A stretch of 42,072 nt of DNA. Source: a virus. Under the pieces are notes generated by a model that was not told where the DNA came from, searched no databases, and saw only the letters and a list, made by a program, of their open reading frames with translations. The DNA lies in IMG/VR virus record IMGVR_UViG_3300035698_007750, positions 1 through 42,072 of that record; one strand, written 5' to 3'. This document shows, one piece after another, positions 32,495 through 40,494 of this stretch. A program made the translations under genes and the position numbers. The first letter of the stretch is position 1. The number at the start of each line of letters is the position of its first letter.

Positions 32495-33602
32495 CCTGAA
32501 TGCGCCCGGCCTGTTCCAGCGATGCTATTACATCACTAAGCTGCACAGCGGACATCATGTAAGATACCTTTCGGAGTAGTTTTGCCCGCTCGATCACCTT
32601 GGCCTTTCTGATATGGGATAGTACTTTCGCTTGGAGTTCACCAGTCTCGGTTCGTTGAATGAGTTGCATGATCTTAGGCAAGTGCTGCTCATTCTCGTTT
32701 ACCAAGTCCAGAGCTTCCTCTAGGTGTTCTTGCCCCACCACTAGGGAATCATCCCTACTGACAGATAAGATCATAGACACTTTGAGGATAGTATCTGGCT
32801 TCCTACCCATGTAACCTGTGGAATCATCTAGTGCATCAGGGTTCCACAGATGATCGTAGTAATCCTTGAACCACTGACGCCCGCCCGGAGTTACTTCCAC
32901 AGCTCCACTCAGTGTGGCTATGTATTTCAAATCCTCGACTAACGCATGCCTGAGTGCTCGTTGCCTTTCTGTTACCTCAGGCCACGCTATCCTAGTATTC
33001 AAGGGCGGTTGATGCACGAAGATCACGCGCCCAGTGAACCCACCTTCAATAGCATTCTTTGGTAGACTATCCTGAAACCACTTCGGGGTAGTACCAGCAA
33101 GCATGTTTACATACACTTGCGATGCTTCTTCTACTCCTCTGCCTACGGTGCGGTAGTCTAGAATATCCGGGCAGTCATATGCCTTAGTGAGCAAATGTAC
33201 AAGTGATGCGTCCTGCGCAGACTGTCCAAGGAATACCGCCATCTCGTCTATGCAGAGCAATCCTGAAGACACTCCAGTATCTTTCGCCTTCTCTTTCAGA
33301 GCTTGTATGAGTGCCTCTGGGGTGGTTTTCTGGGCGAGGACATTTGATCGCTTGTCTGCCTCCCGGTATATCTTCGAGGCTATTCCGATAGCGGTGCTTT
33401 TACGTGATAGCGCACTCTCAGCTACCAGGATTACATAGAGATTAGGGTGGAGTTTGTAGTAAGCGCGGTCCATGTAAACTTGCCTGTATGTTGCCGAAGC
33501 AATAACAGTCATACCGCACCAGAGATGAAACACGTCAGGGCTTTCTTGGAGTTGTGTGAAGCGTAGATACGTCTCCAACCAATCGTCACAAGTTCGTCCC
33601 AT
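32445..33602 (-). CDS. DUF3987-like replicative ATPase (helicase-like)
   Basis: Last gene of the leftward unit, converging on the PurD-like gene with a 50-base overlap. ATG at 33602 follows AGGAGGCTG. Residues 30-60 (GMTVIASATYRQVYMDRAYY) and YVILVAESALSRKSTAIGIA match the DUF3987 family; the P-loop here is degenerate (no GxxxxGKS; AESALSRKST instead). GLLCIDEMAVF is the Walker B and MLAGTTPKWFQDSL a sensor-like segment. The C-terminus is a winged-helix-like region. It probably moves on DNA at the fork, next to the polymerase. Confidence 0.6.
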   Translation of the reverse strand: MGRTCDDWLETYLRFTQLQESPDVFHLWCGMTVIASATYRQVYMDRAYYKLHPNLYVILVAESALSRKSTAIGIASKIYREADKRSNVLAQKTTPEALIQALKEKAKDTGVSSGLLCIDEMAVFLGQSAQDASLVHLLTKAYDCPDILDYRTVGRGVEEASQVYVNMLAGTTPKWFQDSLPKNAIEGGFTGRVIFVHQPPLNTRIAWPEVTERQRALRHALVEDLKYIATLSGAVEVTPGGRQWFKDYYDHLWNPDALDDSTGYMGRKPDTILKVSMILSVSRDDSLVVGQEHLEEALDLVNENEQHLPKIMQLIQRTETGELQAKVLSHIRKAKVIERAKLLRKVSYMMSAVQLSDVIASLEQAGRIQVIQNIEGRKTAYRYLF

Positions 33603-33849
33603 CAGCCTCCTCTTTCTGGATCTTCTTTGCCCGTTGATACCCGCGTACTTGCTCAGAGGTTCTTTGTCTACGCTCGTTGGTGGACCAGTACCTGACGGTG
33701 GAGTAGGGCATATGTAGAAGCTCAGAGATTTCTCTAAGGGACAGATTCTCGACCATTAGTCTACGTATCTCTTCCACTTGCTTCTGTGTTACGCGCCTAC
33801 GCTTATCCAGCTTCTCAGAATACTTTGGTGGGTATGTATCGTCCTTCAT
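33586..33849 (-). CDS. Small HTH DNA-binding protein, 87 aa
   Basis: ATG at 33849 (MKDDTYPPKYSEKLDKRRRV) is preferred to the in-frame start at 33870, which lies deeper in the polymerase gene; both overlap it. The HTH is VTQKQVEEIRRLMVENLSLR followed by EISELLHMPYSTVRYWST, of the Hin/MerR-like homeodomain type. Flanks are strongly basic. It overlaps the ATPase start. It may load the helicase at an origin or regulate the operon. Confidence 0.65.
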   Translation of the reverse strand: MKDDTYPPKYSEKLDKRRRVTQKQVEEIRRLMVENLSLREISELLHMPYSTVRYWSTNERRQRTSEQVRGYQRAKKIQKEEADGTNL

Positions 33850-36184
33850 TGTCTTTCTCACATTTAGCAAGGTTATTCCAGTCTGGACCTATCTTCACCT
33901 CCCAGGGGATAATGAGTTCGCCTGCTGGATAACTCAGGGGGACTTGGAAAGCCTCGTCAACTAGTCTAAGTGATTGACCCAACTGAACATACGCAACTTG
34001 GAATAGCACGGAGTCGTGCACCTGGAGGAGTATGTCTATGGAGTCCAATGCGTGCTCTTTGGTTAGCCTGCGCAGATTCACAATTGCCAGGTTGATAACA
34101 TCTGCCACCGTTGATTGTGGTTCGTACGCTAACAGGATGTTCTTCAAGTGCGCATCATTGCGCTTGTAAGTAATCCTCTTTCTACCTGTTGCAGTGACTA
34201 TGGTGCGTGTGGTTCGGATTAGCTCATCTATCTGCATATGCCAAACTGCTACTTGTGGATGCGTTTCCAGATAGAAGCGTCGAATAGCCTCCGCTTGTAT
34301 TTTAGATATGCCTAACTGTCCGGATAGGTTATTGGCACCTTCACCATAGTTCACACCATGCACGACACTCTTGAATATTTGTCGCTGGGCAGGTGTGACT
34401 TCCTCAGGTGTGACCCCATAATGTTCTGCGGCTACCATACGGTAAGGGTCCTCTCCAGCACGGAAGGAATCCATTACCTTTGTATCGCCAGTAAGCCAAG
34501 CTACAACATGGGCATCCGCTTTTGAGAGGTCGACATTCACAAAGATCTTTCCCTCATCAGGGATATAGACTTCTCTGCATATGCCTTCGGGAACATTCTG
34601 CATGTTGGACCCGCTATTGAATACAATACTGAAACTGGAAGAGAGTCTACCAGTCTCAGGGGCGCTCTTTTCTTTTCCATCTTGCGTAACAGTTTGACCT
34701 AAGTTGAAAGAGGTATGCATCCTTCCCTTTACCAAAGGCTGTTTCAGGTAGGTACTAACCAGCTTGTGTACTTTGCGGTGATTCAAGATTGCTTGAACAG
34801 CGCCTGTTGTATCGTGACTAAGCAGGGATTCGAGTGCTTTCGCATTGGTAGTAAGCTTCCCATCTTTCATACGCTTAGGTAATTTTAGCGTAGTAAAGAG
34901 CAACTCTTTCAATTGGATATGAGAACGTATGTTCAACTCGGCACCATTTACTTCGTTGACTATGTTCTCATACTCTGCAATATCTTGCTCCATCTCCACC
35001 AGAGCTTCCGCGCGCTTTTCTGTGTCAACACGAATGCCCAGCATCTGTGCGTTGAGAAGAATAGGGATAAGTGGGTTGACTATATCACAGTAGAGTGACC
35101 ACACACCCAGCTCGATAGCTTCTTCGACTAGACCCTCGCTTACTTCAAAGGTCAGTACTGCATCTGTTCCGTTGTACTTCCAGAACTGCTCATCCCCTTG
35201 GCTGGACCAGTCTGAATAGAACGGGTGATCCGTGTATAGCGAGGCTAGGAAGTCCAACGATTTAGGCAACTCAGGATATATGCAATGGAAGAGACACATT
35301 GTATCTACCCAAAGATTGCACGTATGTATCCCGATGCGCCTTTCGATTACACCCATATCGAACTGCGCATTCTGAGCAATCTTTTTGATTTTGCTTGTCT
35401 GTAGCAGCGCGGCAATACCTAACCATATTTCTTCTTCTTGCTCCTCTGTCCATCGGTTTGCAACTATGTCAACACTTACAGAATACGTAAAGGGAATGAC
35501 GAAAGAATCAGTAGCAGACCAAGCGAATGCAATAGAGGTTATATAGCATTCCCCTCGTGTAGTCTCAATATCGAATGAGAGTTTCTCTTGCGTGGATAGA
35601 AAGGTCAGTGCGGTCAGAACTTCTGGGAAACTAGGATTTACCTTGATGTTTCGTTGGAGGCGCCGCAGTTCATGGAAGGTAGCTTCTTTCTGAGCTTTCT
35701 GCAAATCACCTAGGACCTGCGGGAAGTAATCCCATTGCTTGCGTATCTCCCCGGGATGTATGGTAGCCATGACTTTACAACCTAGCTCCATATTCCAGAG
35801 AACACTCCCTCTCCACTTAGTTATCCTGTGAAGTCCTTGCACATGGACAAGAGGGATTTCCCCGAGGAGTATAACTAGGTTCGGATTTGTTCTTCTAATA
35901 TCATCCTTCAACTCACGGAGTTCTTCCGCAACCAGTTCGTCTGGGAGTGCGTTGAATTTATTCCGCGAAGGCCGGTACCTGCATACATTGCTAACTCTGC
36001 AGGCATTACGATGCATACCTGATTGCTGGAGAAAGGAGTTTAGTAATCTCCCGTCAGTACCAGCAAAGGGGCGCAGCACCTGGTTATCCTCGCGACTAGG
36101 CACTGAACCCACGATGTAAATGTTAGCATCTTCCGGACCCTCTGCATTCACTCGTCTCGTAGAATACTTCGGGGTATCTGGCAT
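33815..36184 (-). CDS. polA: Family A DNA polymerase with UDG-like N-terminal domain, 789 aa
   Basis: Three parts are visible. Residues 15-170 resemble a uracil-DNA glycosylase-like domain (IYIVGSVPSREDNQVLRPFA, then VSNVCRYRP, VMATIHPGEI). Residues 190-370 are a 3'-5' exonuclease with SFDIETT, AQNAQFDMGVI and YNGTDAV, the three acidic motifs. Residues 400-780 are a PolA palm: motif A VNVDLSKADAHVV (catalytic Asp about 552), motif B RQIFKSVVHGVNYG (about 601-614), motif C QVHDSVLF. Two residues are unusual: Asp in place of the steric-gate Glu in motif A, and His609 (CAT at 34360-34358) at the E. coli Phe762 position. It starts right after the methyltransferase stop. Confidence 0.9.
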   Translation of the reverse strand: MPDTPKYSTRRVNAEGPEDANIYIVGSVPSREDNQVLRPFAGTDGRLLNSFLQQSGMHRNACRVSNVCRYRPSRNKFNALPDELVAEELRELKDDIRRTNPNLVILLGEIPLVHVQGLHRITKWRGSVLWNMELGCKVMATIHPGEIRKQWDYFPQVLGDLQKAQKEATFHELRRLQRNIKVNPSFPEVLTALTFLSTQEKLSFDIETTRGECYITSIAFAWSATDSFVIPFTYSVSVDIVANRWTEEQEEEIWLGIAALLQTSKIKKIAQNAQFDMGVIERRIGIHTCNLWVDTMCLFHCIYPELPKSLDFLASLYTDHPFYSDWSSQGDEQFWKYNGTDAVLTFEVSEGLVEEAIELGVWSLYCDIVNPLIPILLNAQMLGIRVDTEKRAEALVEMEQDIAEYENIVNEVNGAELNIRSHIQLKELLFTTLKLPKRMKDGKLTTNAKALESLLSHDTTGAVQAILNHRKVHKLVSTYLKQPLVKGRMHTSFNLGQTVTQDGKEKSAPETGRLSSSFSIVFNSGSNMQNVPEGICREVYIPDEGKIFVNVDLSKADAHVVAWLTGDTKVMDSFRAGEDPYRMVAAEHYGVTPEEVTPAQRQIFKSVVHGVNYGEGANNLSGQLGISKIQAEAIRRFYLETHPQVAVWHMQIDELIRTTRTIVTATGRKRITYKRNDAHLKNILLAYEPQSTVADVINLAIVNLRRLTKEHALDSIDILLQVHDSVLFQVAYVQLGQSLRLVDEAFQVPLSYPAGELIIPWEVKIGPDWNNLAKCEKDNEGRYIPTKVF

Positions 36185-37690
36185 TTACTTGGCCTCTCTG
36201 AGAGACTTCTTAGCATACTCCAACAGTTCTGGACGTTGCTCAGGATGAGCATTCCAGTAGGCTTCCCAGGCTTTGGTGCCCGGAGCCAGATGCTTGTAAT
36301 CAGAGGGTACCGGCACAGAACTCTTGGGTGTTTTTGGGAGGACTACTTTCTTGGGCGGTTGCGCACCACCTTCAGAAAGGGTTTCCCCGAGTTGCACCAG
36401 TGCCAGCTTTGCTTTACTGGCATAGATGTTATCAAGTTCAAATCCCTTACCGATTCGTTTGGTTGCCTCACAACCAAGTATTGTAGCGCCGCTGCCGCAG
36501 AAAGGATCTAGGACAATATCGCCAGGGTCTGTATGCAGAGTGACAATCCTTTCCATGAGTGCAACTGGGCGCTCAGTTGGATGTATCTTTAGGTTCGGGG
36601 CTACCCGAGGGAAGGTAAACACATTTGTGCACCCGGGTTCTGTGAGATCACGTCTACCCTTGCTACAATGAAGGATCATCTCATAGTTATCAGCATGGGT
36701 TGACCTGTCTGACAAAGCTCCCCCACCACCAGTCTTGTGCCAGATGAGGGGCTTGATGTTGACACTGAACCCCGCAGCTGCCATGAGATCACGGATAGCT
36801 TGCATATTCAAAACATCGAAGAAAACCAAGCAATCCGCATTATCCCGCAAGACTCGATAGAACTCCTTGGCTGCCTCGGTTAGGAGTTTTATCACGCCAG
36901 CTTGACTATCATCGTATGGGATAACTATCTGCGCACTTCCGCGCATCTTCAAGTCTTTCCCATATGGGGGGTCAGTTATGATAGCATCTATGCTATTGTC
37001 TGCTATCTTCTTTAGTAGGTCAAGACAATTACCTTGGGTTATGGTACCCTGGATAACATGCGCACCGGCCTTCTTCTTTAGAACTTCTAGCTTGCGCTCA
37101 ACTACCTTGCTGAGTTGCTCGGAAACTTCATCCTCTTTGGAAGTCTGGAGGGCTTTGAAAGCATCGGTCTTGTTTTGAAACTGTGTAAGCTCAGCGTTCT
37201 CTTCACATGCCAAAGCGAGCTGGAGGTCTTGGCTCATTGTTGCCATTGACACACCGAAATGCTTAGCATGTTCAGCAATCGACCACCCTTCATCGCTAGC
37301 ATCCTTAGTAGGACGGCCAGGTTTCTTGACCCCATAGAGCTTACACTTGATTCTGAACAACCTAACTATGCTCTTGAGGTACTCAGGCCAAGTGAAGTTT
37401 TCTCTGCGAAGGTTCTCTTCGAGTTCGATTTCCCGGGCCTGCTCTTCTGAGATTGCTTCCCTTCCAAGTGTGGGGATTTCTGTCCAGCCAAGTTTCTTGC
37501 AAGCGTTCAGCCTGCGTTCGCCGGCGATCAATCGGTTGTTAGCGTAGTCAATAAAGATGGGGTGCAGTAAACCCAATCGTTGAATGGTGAGTGCAAGCCC
37601 TTCTATGTCGGTCAACTTCTCACGATCACGATCCTCCACTAAAATTGAATCAATGGGGATCATCTTTACTACGTATTCTTGGTCTACCAT
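36185..37690 (-). CDS. ParB-like domain fused to beta-class DNA methyltransferase, 501 aa
   Basis: ATG at 37690 (MVDQEYVVKMIPIDSILVED) has GGAG upstream; the longer frame starts inside the palindromic gap. Residues 1-200 are ParB-like (LTIQRLGLLHPIFIDYANNR, IAGERRLNACKKLGW, ELEENLRREN), with an HTH near WSIAEHAKHFGVSMATMSQD. Residues 215-430 are an amino-methyltransferase with AIITDPPYGKD (motif IV, 239-243) before DPFCGSGATI (motif I, 395-401), the order of the beta class (N6-adenine or N4-cytosine). This fusion is known in phages and likely protects phage DNA or marks its origin. Confidence 0.85.
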   Translation of the reverse strand: MVDQEYVVKMIPIDSILVEDRDREKLTDIEGLALTIQRLGLLHPIFIDYANNRLIAGERRLNACKKLGWTEIPTLGREAISEEQAREIELEENLRRENFTWPEYLKSIVRLFRIKCKLYGVKKPGRPTKDASDEGWSIAEHAKHFGVSMATMSQDLQLALACEENAELTQFQNKTDAFKALQTSKEDEVSEQLSKVVERKLEVLKKKAGAHVIQGTITQGNCLDLLKKIADNSIDAIITDPPYGKDLKMRGSAQIVIPYDDSQAGVIKLLTEAAKEFYRVLRDNADCLVFFDVLNMQAIRDLMAAAGFSVNIKPLIWHKTGGGGALSDRSTHADNYEMILHCSKGRRDLTEPGCTNVFTFPRVAPNLKIHPTERPVALMERIVTLHTDPGDIVLDPFCGSGATILGCEATKRIGKGFELDNIYASKAKLALVQLGETLSEGGAQPPKKVVLPKTPKSSVPVPSDYKHLAPGTKAWEAYWNAHPEQRPELLEYAKKSLREAK

Positions 37691-37746
37691 GGTAACTCCG
37701 TAGGGAAGAGAAAGAGCGGGAGCGCCAGTCGGTGACGCCCCCGCTA

Positions 37747-37776
37747 GATAACCCTTCAAATTGTGAAGGGTTTTAC
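37747..37776. repeat. Dispersed palindromic element, copy 5 (most symmetric)
   Basis: AACCCTTCA, AATTG, TGAAGGGTT is a nine-base-pair hairpin. A second pair of arms (CCGCTAG at 37741-37747 and CTAGCGG at 37786-37792) encloses it, giving a nested structure between two genes. Confidence 0.75.
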
Positions 37777-37792
37777 AGTCTCCCCCTAGCGG

Positions 37793-38170
37793 TTAGGAGT
37801 TGAGGGACACATAGTCATCAACGTCATTGCTAGGCTTGCCATCGTACTCACCCAGGGAAACCACCAAACCCACCTCGGCACCCAGGATGTCATCCGTATC
37901 CAACCCATCATCGTCATACGGAACACCTGCGCACTCGACGAACTTCTTGAGATTCCAGAGCGCGCTTTCCTTCAACGAACAGTTGAAGAACAGGGAGCGC
38001 CCTGAGCAATCTCCCTCGGCAATCCGAGCTTCGATGTGCAGGTAGTAGCCATCCTTCTTCTTGGTTTCTCTCTGTTCCACAGCATGAATGCGGCACGCGT
38101 AGGTGTCCGCGGGAACCGGCGAGAACTCAGACTCGATAGCACCAAACTCCGGCAATGTCAATCTAGCCAT
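37793..38170 (-). CDS. ssDNA-binding protein (DUF669-like), 125 aa
   Basis: ATG at 38170 follows GGAGAAGTAAA. The pattern PADTYACRIHAVEQRETKKK, DGYYLHIEARIAEGDCSGRS, LFFNCSLKESALWNLKKFVE is that of DUF669-type OB-fold proteins, which partner phage annealases or serve as SSB. The acidic C-terminus (EYDGKPSNDVDDYVSLNS) fits. It sits between the Sak4-like ATPase and the methyltransferase, in a recombination block. Confidence 0.7.
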   Translation of the reverse strand: MARLTLPEFGAIESEFSPVPADTYACRIHAVEQRETKKKDGYYLHIEARIAEGDCSGRSLFFNCSLKESALWNLKKFVECAGVPYDDDGLDTDDILGAEVGLVVSLGEYDGKPSNDVDDYVSLNS

Positions 38171-38208
38171 TTTACTTCTCCAAGCAAATGTGATAAAGGG
38201 TTAGTGCG

Positions 38209-38907
38209 TCACTTTGTGCTACGCTTCACCTTTCCTATGATAACGTTGTAATCCGCAAGTTCATAGGTATCCAGAACATCCAAGCGAGACTTGGCTGTGA
38301 ACCTACGAGTTCCCACAGTGTGCATCCCAAAGGTAACCTTCTTTGTCTTGAGGTCAGTTCTGGGTTCCATTCGGTAGACTTCATCAAACATGAGGGGGAG
38401 TTCTGTAGGCATACTCTTACCTACAATCAACGGGCGAATTAGCAAAGCACCCGTATTCTCATCCTTCACCATTTCCTCATGCGCAGTTACTACCACGTTG
38501 AACTGCGCATTCATCAAACCCATTACGAGTTCTCTCAACCACCTGACAAGGAGTCCCCATTCATGCAGCGTGGGTTCATCCCTGTTATTCAAAGAGAGAA
38601 TCTTATTCATCGCATACTGCTGGATGGTAGTTATGGAGTCTATAACCACAGTGCCCCATTCTGCATCATCCAAGCTGCGCAACTTCTTTTCAATAGCATC
38701 CCAGGCTGTGGGGTCTTTGGGATCTACATCCACATACGTATCATACTCAACGTCCCTACCCCGTATCGACACTGTTCCACTGTCGCAGTCGAACATATAG
38801 ATAGGTTTGGGGAATGTAGATGCAAACACTGTTTTTCCTGTACCACTGGCGCCATAAGTGAGAACACGAAGGTTCTTTGGAATGAGTATATCTTTAGCGT
38901 TAGGCAT
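38209..38907 (-). CDS. Sak4-like RecA-fold ATPase, 232 aa
   Basis: ATG at 38907 follows GGAGGAGGAGA. Walker A is YGASGTGKTVFAS (about 18-30), with CDSGTVSIRG as a conserved AAA_24 segment; Walker B is GTVVIDSITT near residue 90. The rest (NVVVTAHEEMVKDENTGAL) is typical of the family. Sak4 proteins are small RecA-like factors that help single-strand annealing and phage recombination, and usually sit beside an SSB gene, as here. Confidence 0.8.
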   Translation of the reverse strand: MPNAKDILIPKNLRVLTYGASGTGKTVFASTFPKPIYMFDCDSGTVSIRGRDVEYDTYVDVDPKDPTAWDAIEKKLRSLDDAEWGTVVIDSITTIQQYAMNKILSLNNRDEPTLHEWGLLVRWLRELVMGLMNAQFNVVVTAHEEMVKDENTGALLIRPLIVGKSMPTELPLMFDEVYRMEPRTDLKTKKVTFGMHTVGTRRFTAKSRLDVLDTYELADYNVIIGKVKRSTK

Positions 38908-39799
38908 TCTCCTCCTCCTTGATTAGTCTAAGCTGCTCTTCTTCGGTAGTCCACTGGGCACGGAAGGGCCCACTGTCCGCACCGAATATACAGCCGTCTC
39001 GGTAGGGACACCCTCCCCATTTGTCACAACTTACTTCTCGCATTTCAAACTCTCTGTTAGTGATGGACCTTTCTATCGCTGAAGTCCATGTATCCCACTT
39101 CCATTCGAAAAGATCATACTCACGATTGATTCGTGGACTGATATCCCTGGCATACTGAGGCGTGCGGGGATTCAATGCTGTGCTGATTGCGTCAATGATT
39201 ACCCCATCGCATTGCCCGAGCAGGTTTAGTACCGCGTAGCTGTACGTATCCATCTGAACCGAAGGACGAAATTGATTCCAGAAGGACTTACCCAAGCTGG
39301 AACCAGTCTTGTGATCCACAACATAGACGGAATCACCCTTCCTAAGGATAGCATCAATGCGCCCAGTTGCTATAGTTCCATTGGGCATTGGGAGTTCAAA
39401 GGTGCGCTCAATATCATCTGGAGACAGAACGTCATCCTTCCAGAACGCTACATACCCAGCGATAAGTGCACGCCCATGGTTAGCACTTCTCCTGTTGTCT
39501 CCCCAGTCAGGCGGAAGTTTATCCCACCACTTTTGTGCTTGGTCTAGGTTGCCAGTCTTGTACCATTCGCAGAGCACTTCATGGACAAGCCAGCCGAATA
39601 GACGTCCTGTGGGTTCACAGAGATGCCGGAGTTTTAGTATGTATTCATAGTAAAACTTCATGGGGCATTCTTGGTAACACTTGATGCAGGTACTGTCATA
39701 CTTACGCGCACTTGCCTCAGCGTGGCCACCCCCGATCAGGAGTTTCCGGAGTTCCAATGATAGCCGGGCTTTCGGGTCTTGTATGAATGAGATTCTCAT
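38900..39799 (-). CDS. Cas4/RecB-like PD-(D/E)XK exonuclease, 299 aa
   Basis: ATG at 39799 follows AAGGACCCCA; the end overlaps the Sak4-like gene. Residues 147-164 carry GRIDAI (Asp149) and VVDHKTG (D162-x-K164), the core of the PD-(D/E)XK nuclease. Cys residues near the N-terminus (C38, C41, C45) and a C-terminal CDKWGGCPYRDGC could hold an Fe-S cluster, as in Cas4 and AddB-type nucleases. Expected activity: resection of DNA ends for recombination. There is no Cas operon nearby, so it is not a CRISPR gene. Confidence 0.8.
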   Translation of the reverse strand: MRISFIQDPKARLSLELRKLLIGGGHAEASARKYDSTCIKCYQECPMKFYYEYILKLRHLCEPTGRLFGWLVHEVLCEWYKTGNLDQAQKWWDKLPPDWGDNRRSANHGRALIAGYVAFWKDDVLSPDDIERTFELPMPNGTIATGRIDAILRKGDSVYVVDHKTGSSLGKSFWNQFRPSVQMDTYSYAVLNLLGQCDGVIIDAISTALNPRTPQYARDISPRINREYDLFEWKWDTWTSAIERSITNREFEMREVSCDKWGGCPYRDGCIFGADSGPFRAQWTTEEEQLRLIKEEENA

Positions 39800-39896
39800 T
39801 GGGGTCCTTATATTCCAGGATTGATTTGCAAGTCTGGAGCATCATGATGGCAAAGAGGAGCCCCATCCACCAGGCAATCTTTATTGCTATCGGCAT
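39717..39896 (-). CDS. Possible small overlapping membrane protein, 59 aa
   Basis: MPIAIKIAWWMGLLFAIMML gives one good membrane helix at the N-terminus. The frame overlaps the ends of both neighbours (39808-39896 and 39717-39799) and has only a weak ribosome site. It bridges the eight-base gap between them, which is some support; it could equally be a chance frame. Confidence 0.3.
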   Translation of the reverse strand: MPIAIKIAWWMGLLFAIMMLQTCKSILEYKDPNENLIHTRPESPAIIGTPETPDRGWPR

Positions 39897-40494
39897 GGTT
39901 ACAGAGTTCCCATTGCCCAAGAGCCCACCGGTTCGCATTCCAACCTCTTCCTAAGCACTCTGCACAGTGCATGTTGTCGGCTCGGTCTGGCCCAAAAGCT
40001 AAGGCGTCCTTGAGACTCAGCAGCACCAACGGGGTTTCGCGGAAGAACTCGATCTCCCTACAAGTTCCCTCACTCTGCTTCCAGTCATTCATCAAAATGA
40101 TACCTCGCCAGAGGCCATTCTTGAGAACCTCCTGGTTGAAAGCATACCATTCGTCCACTGGAACATCAGGGAGAAGGGTAACAAAAGGATGGTCCTCTAA
40201 GATGGGTGAGTAGATCAGGAAGCCAGCATTGTGTAACACGTGAGCCGCTGTTACATGGAGATCATACTGGAGTTCCGGATCTATGGAGTATGGTCCAGCC
40301 AGATACCATAAGCCAGTGTTGCTCGGGGCTACCAATCTAGCAGGCGTGACCCCGAGAAATCTACACAGATCATCCATGTTTCGTACAGTTAGGTTACTGG
40401 TTTTACTGGACACTCCTGTGATGCACTTACACTCATACCAGGTTATCTTCCTCCTTCGGAGATACATGGACACATTTGCTATGATGTCAAGCAT
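39808..40494 (-). CDS. HTH plus nucleoside deoxyribosyltransferase-like fusion, 228 aa
   Basis: ATG at 40494 has GGAG about ten bases before. Residues 1-58 form a Cro/CI-like HTH (ANVSMYLRRRKITWYECKCI, then SNLTVRNMDDLCRFLGVTPA). Residues 60-155 (GLWYLAGPYSIDPELQYDLH, then DEWYAFNQEVLKN and SEGTCREIEFFRE) match the nucleoside 2-deoxyribosyltransferase/DUF1937-like fold, with the YLAGPY opening and a Ser..Gly..Glu end. A CAECLGRGW and CNHAD tail may bind zinc. It may salvage nucleotides and sense them through the HTH; that link is a guess. Confidence 0.65.
   Translation of the reverse strand: MLDIIANVSMYLRRRKITWYECKCITGVSSKTSNLTVRNMDDLCRFLGVTPARLVAPSNTGLWYLAGPYSIDPELQYDLHVTAAHVLHNAGFLIYSPILEDHPFVTLLPDVPVDEWYAFNQEVLKNGLWRGIILMNDWKQSEGTCREIEFFRETPLVLLSLKDALAFGPDRADNMHCAECLGRGWNANRWALGQWELCNHADSNKDCLVDGAPLCHHDAPDLQINPGI

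Noticed and set aside
38900-39799. CRISPR-associated Cas4
   Set aside because: Only the nuclease fold is shared; no other cas gene or array exists in the window, and phage recombination genes surround it.
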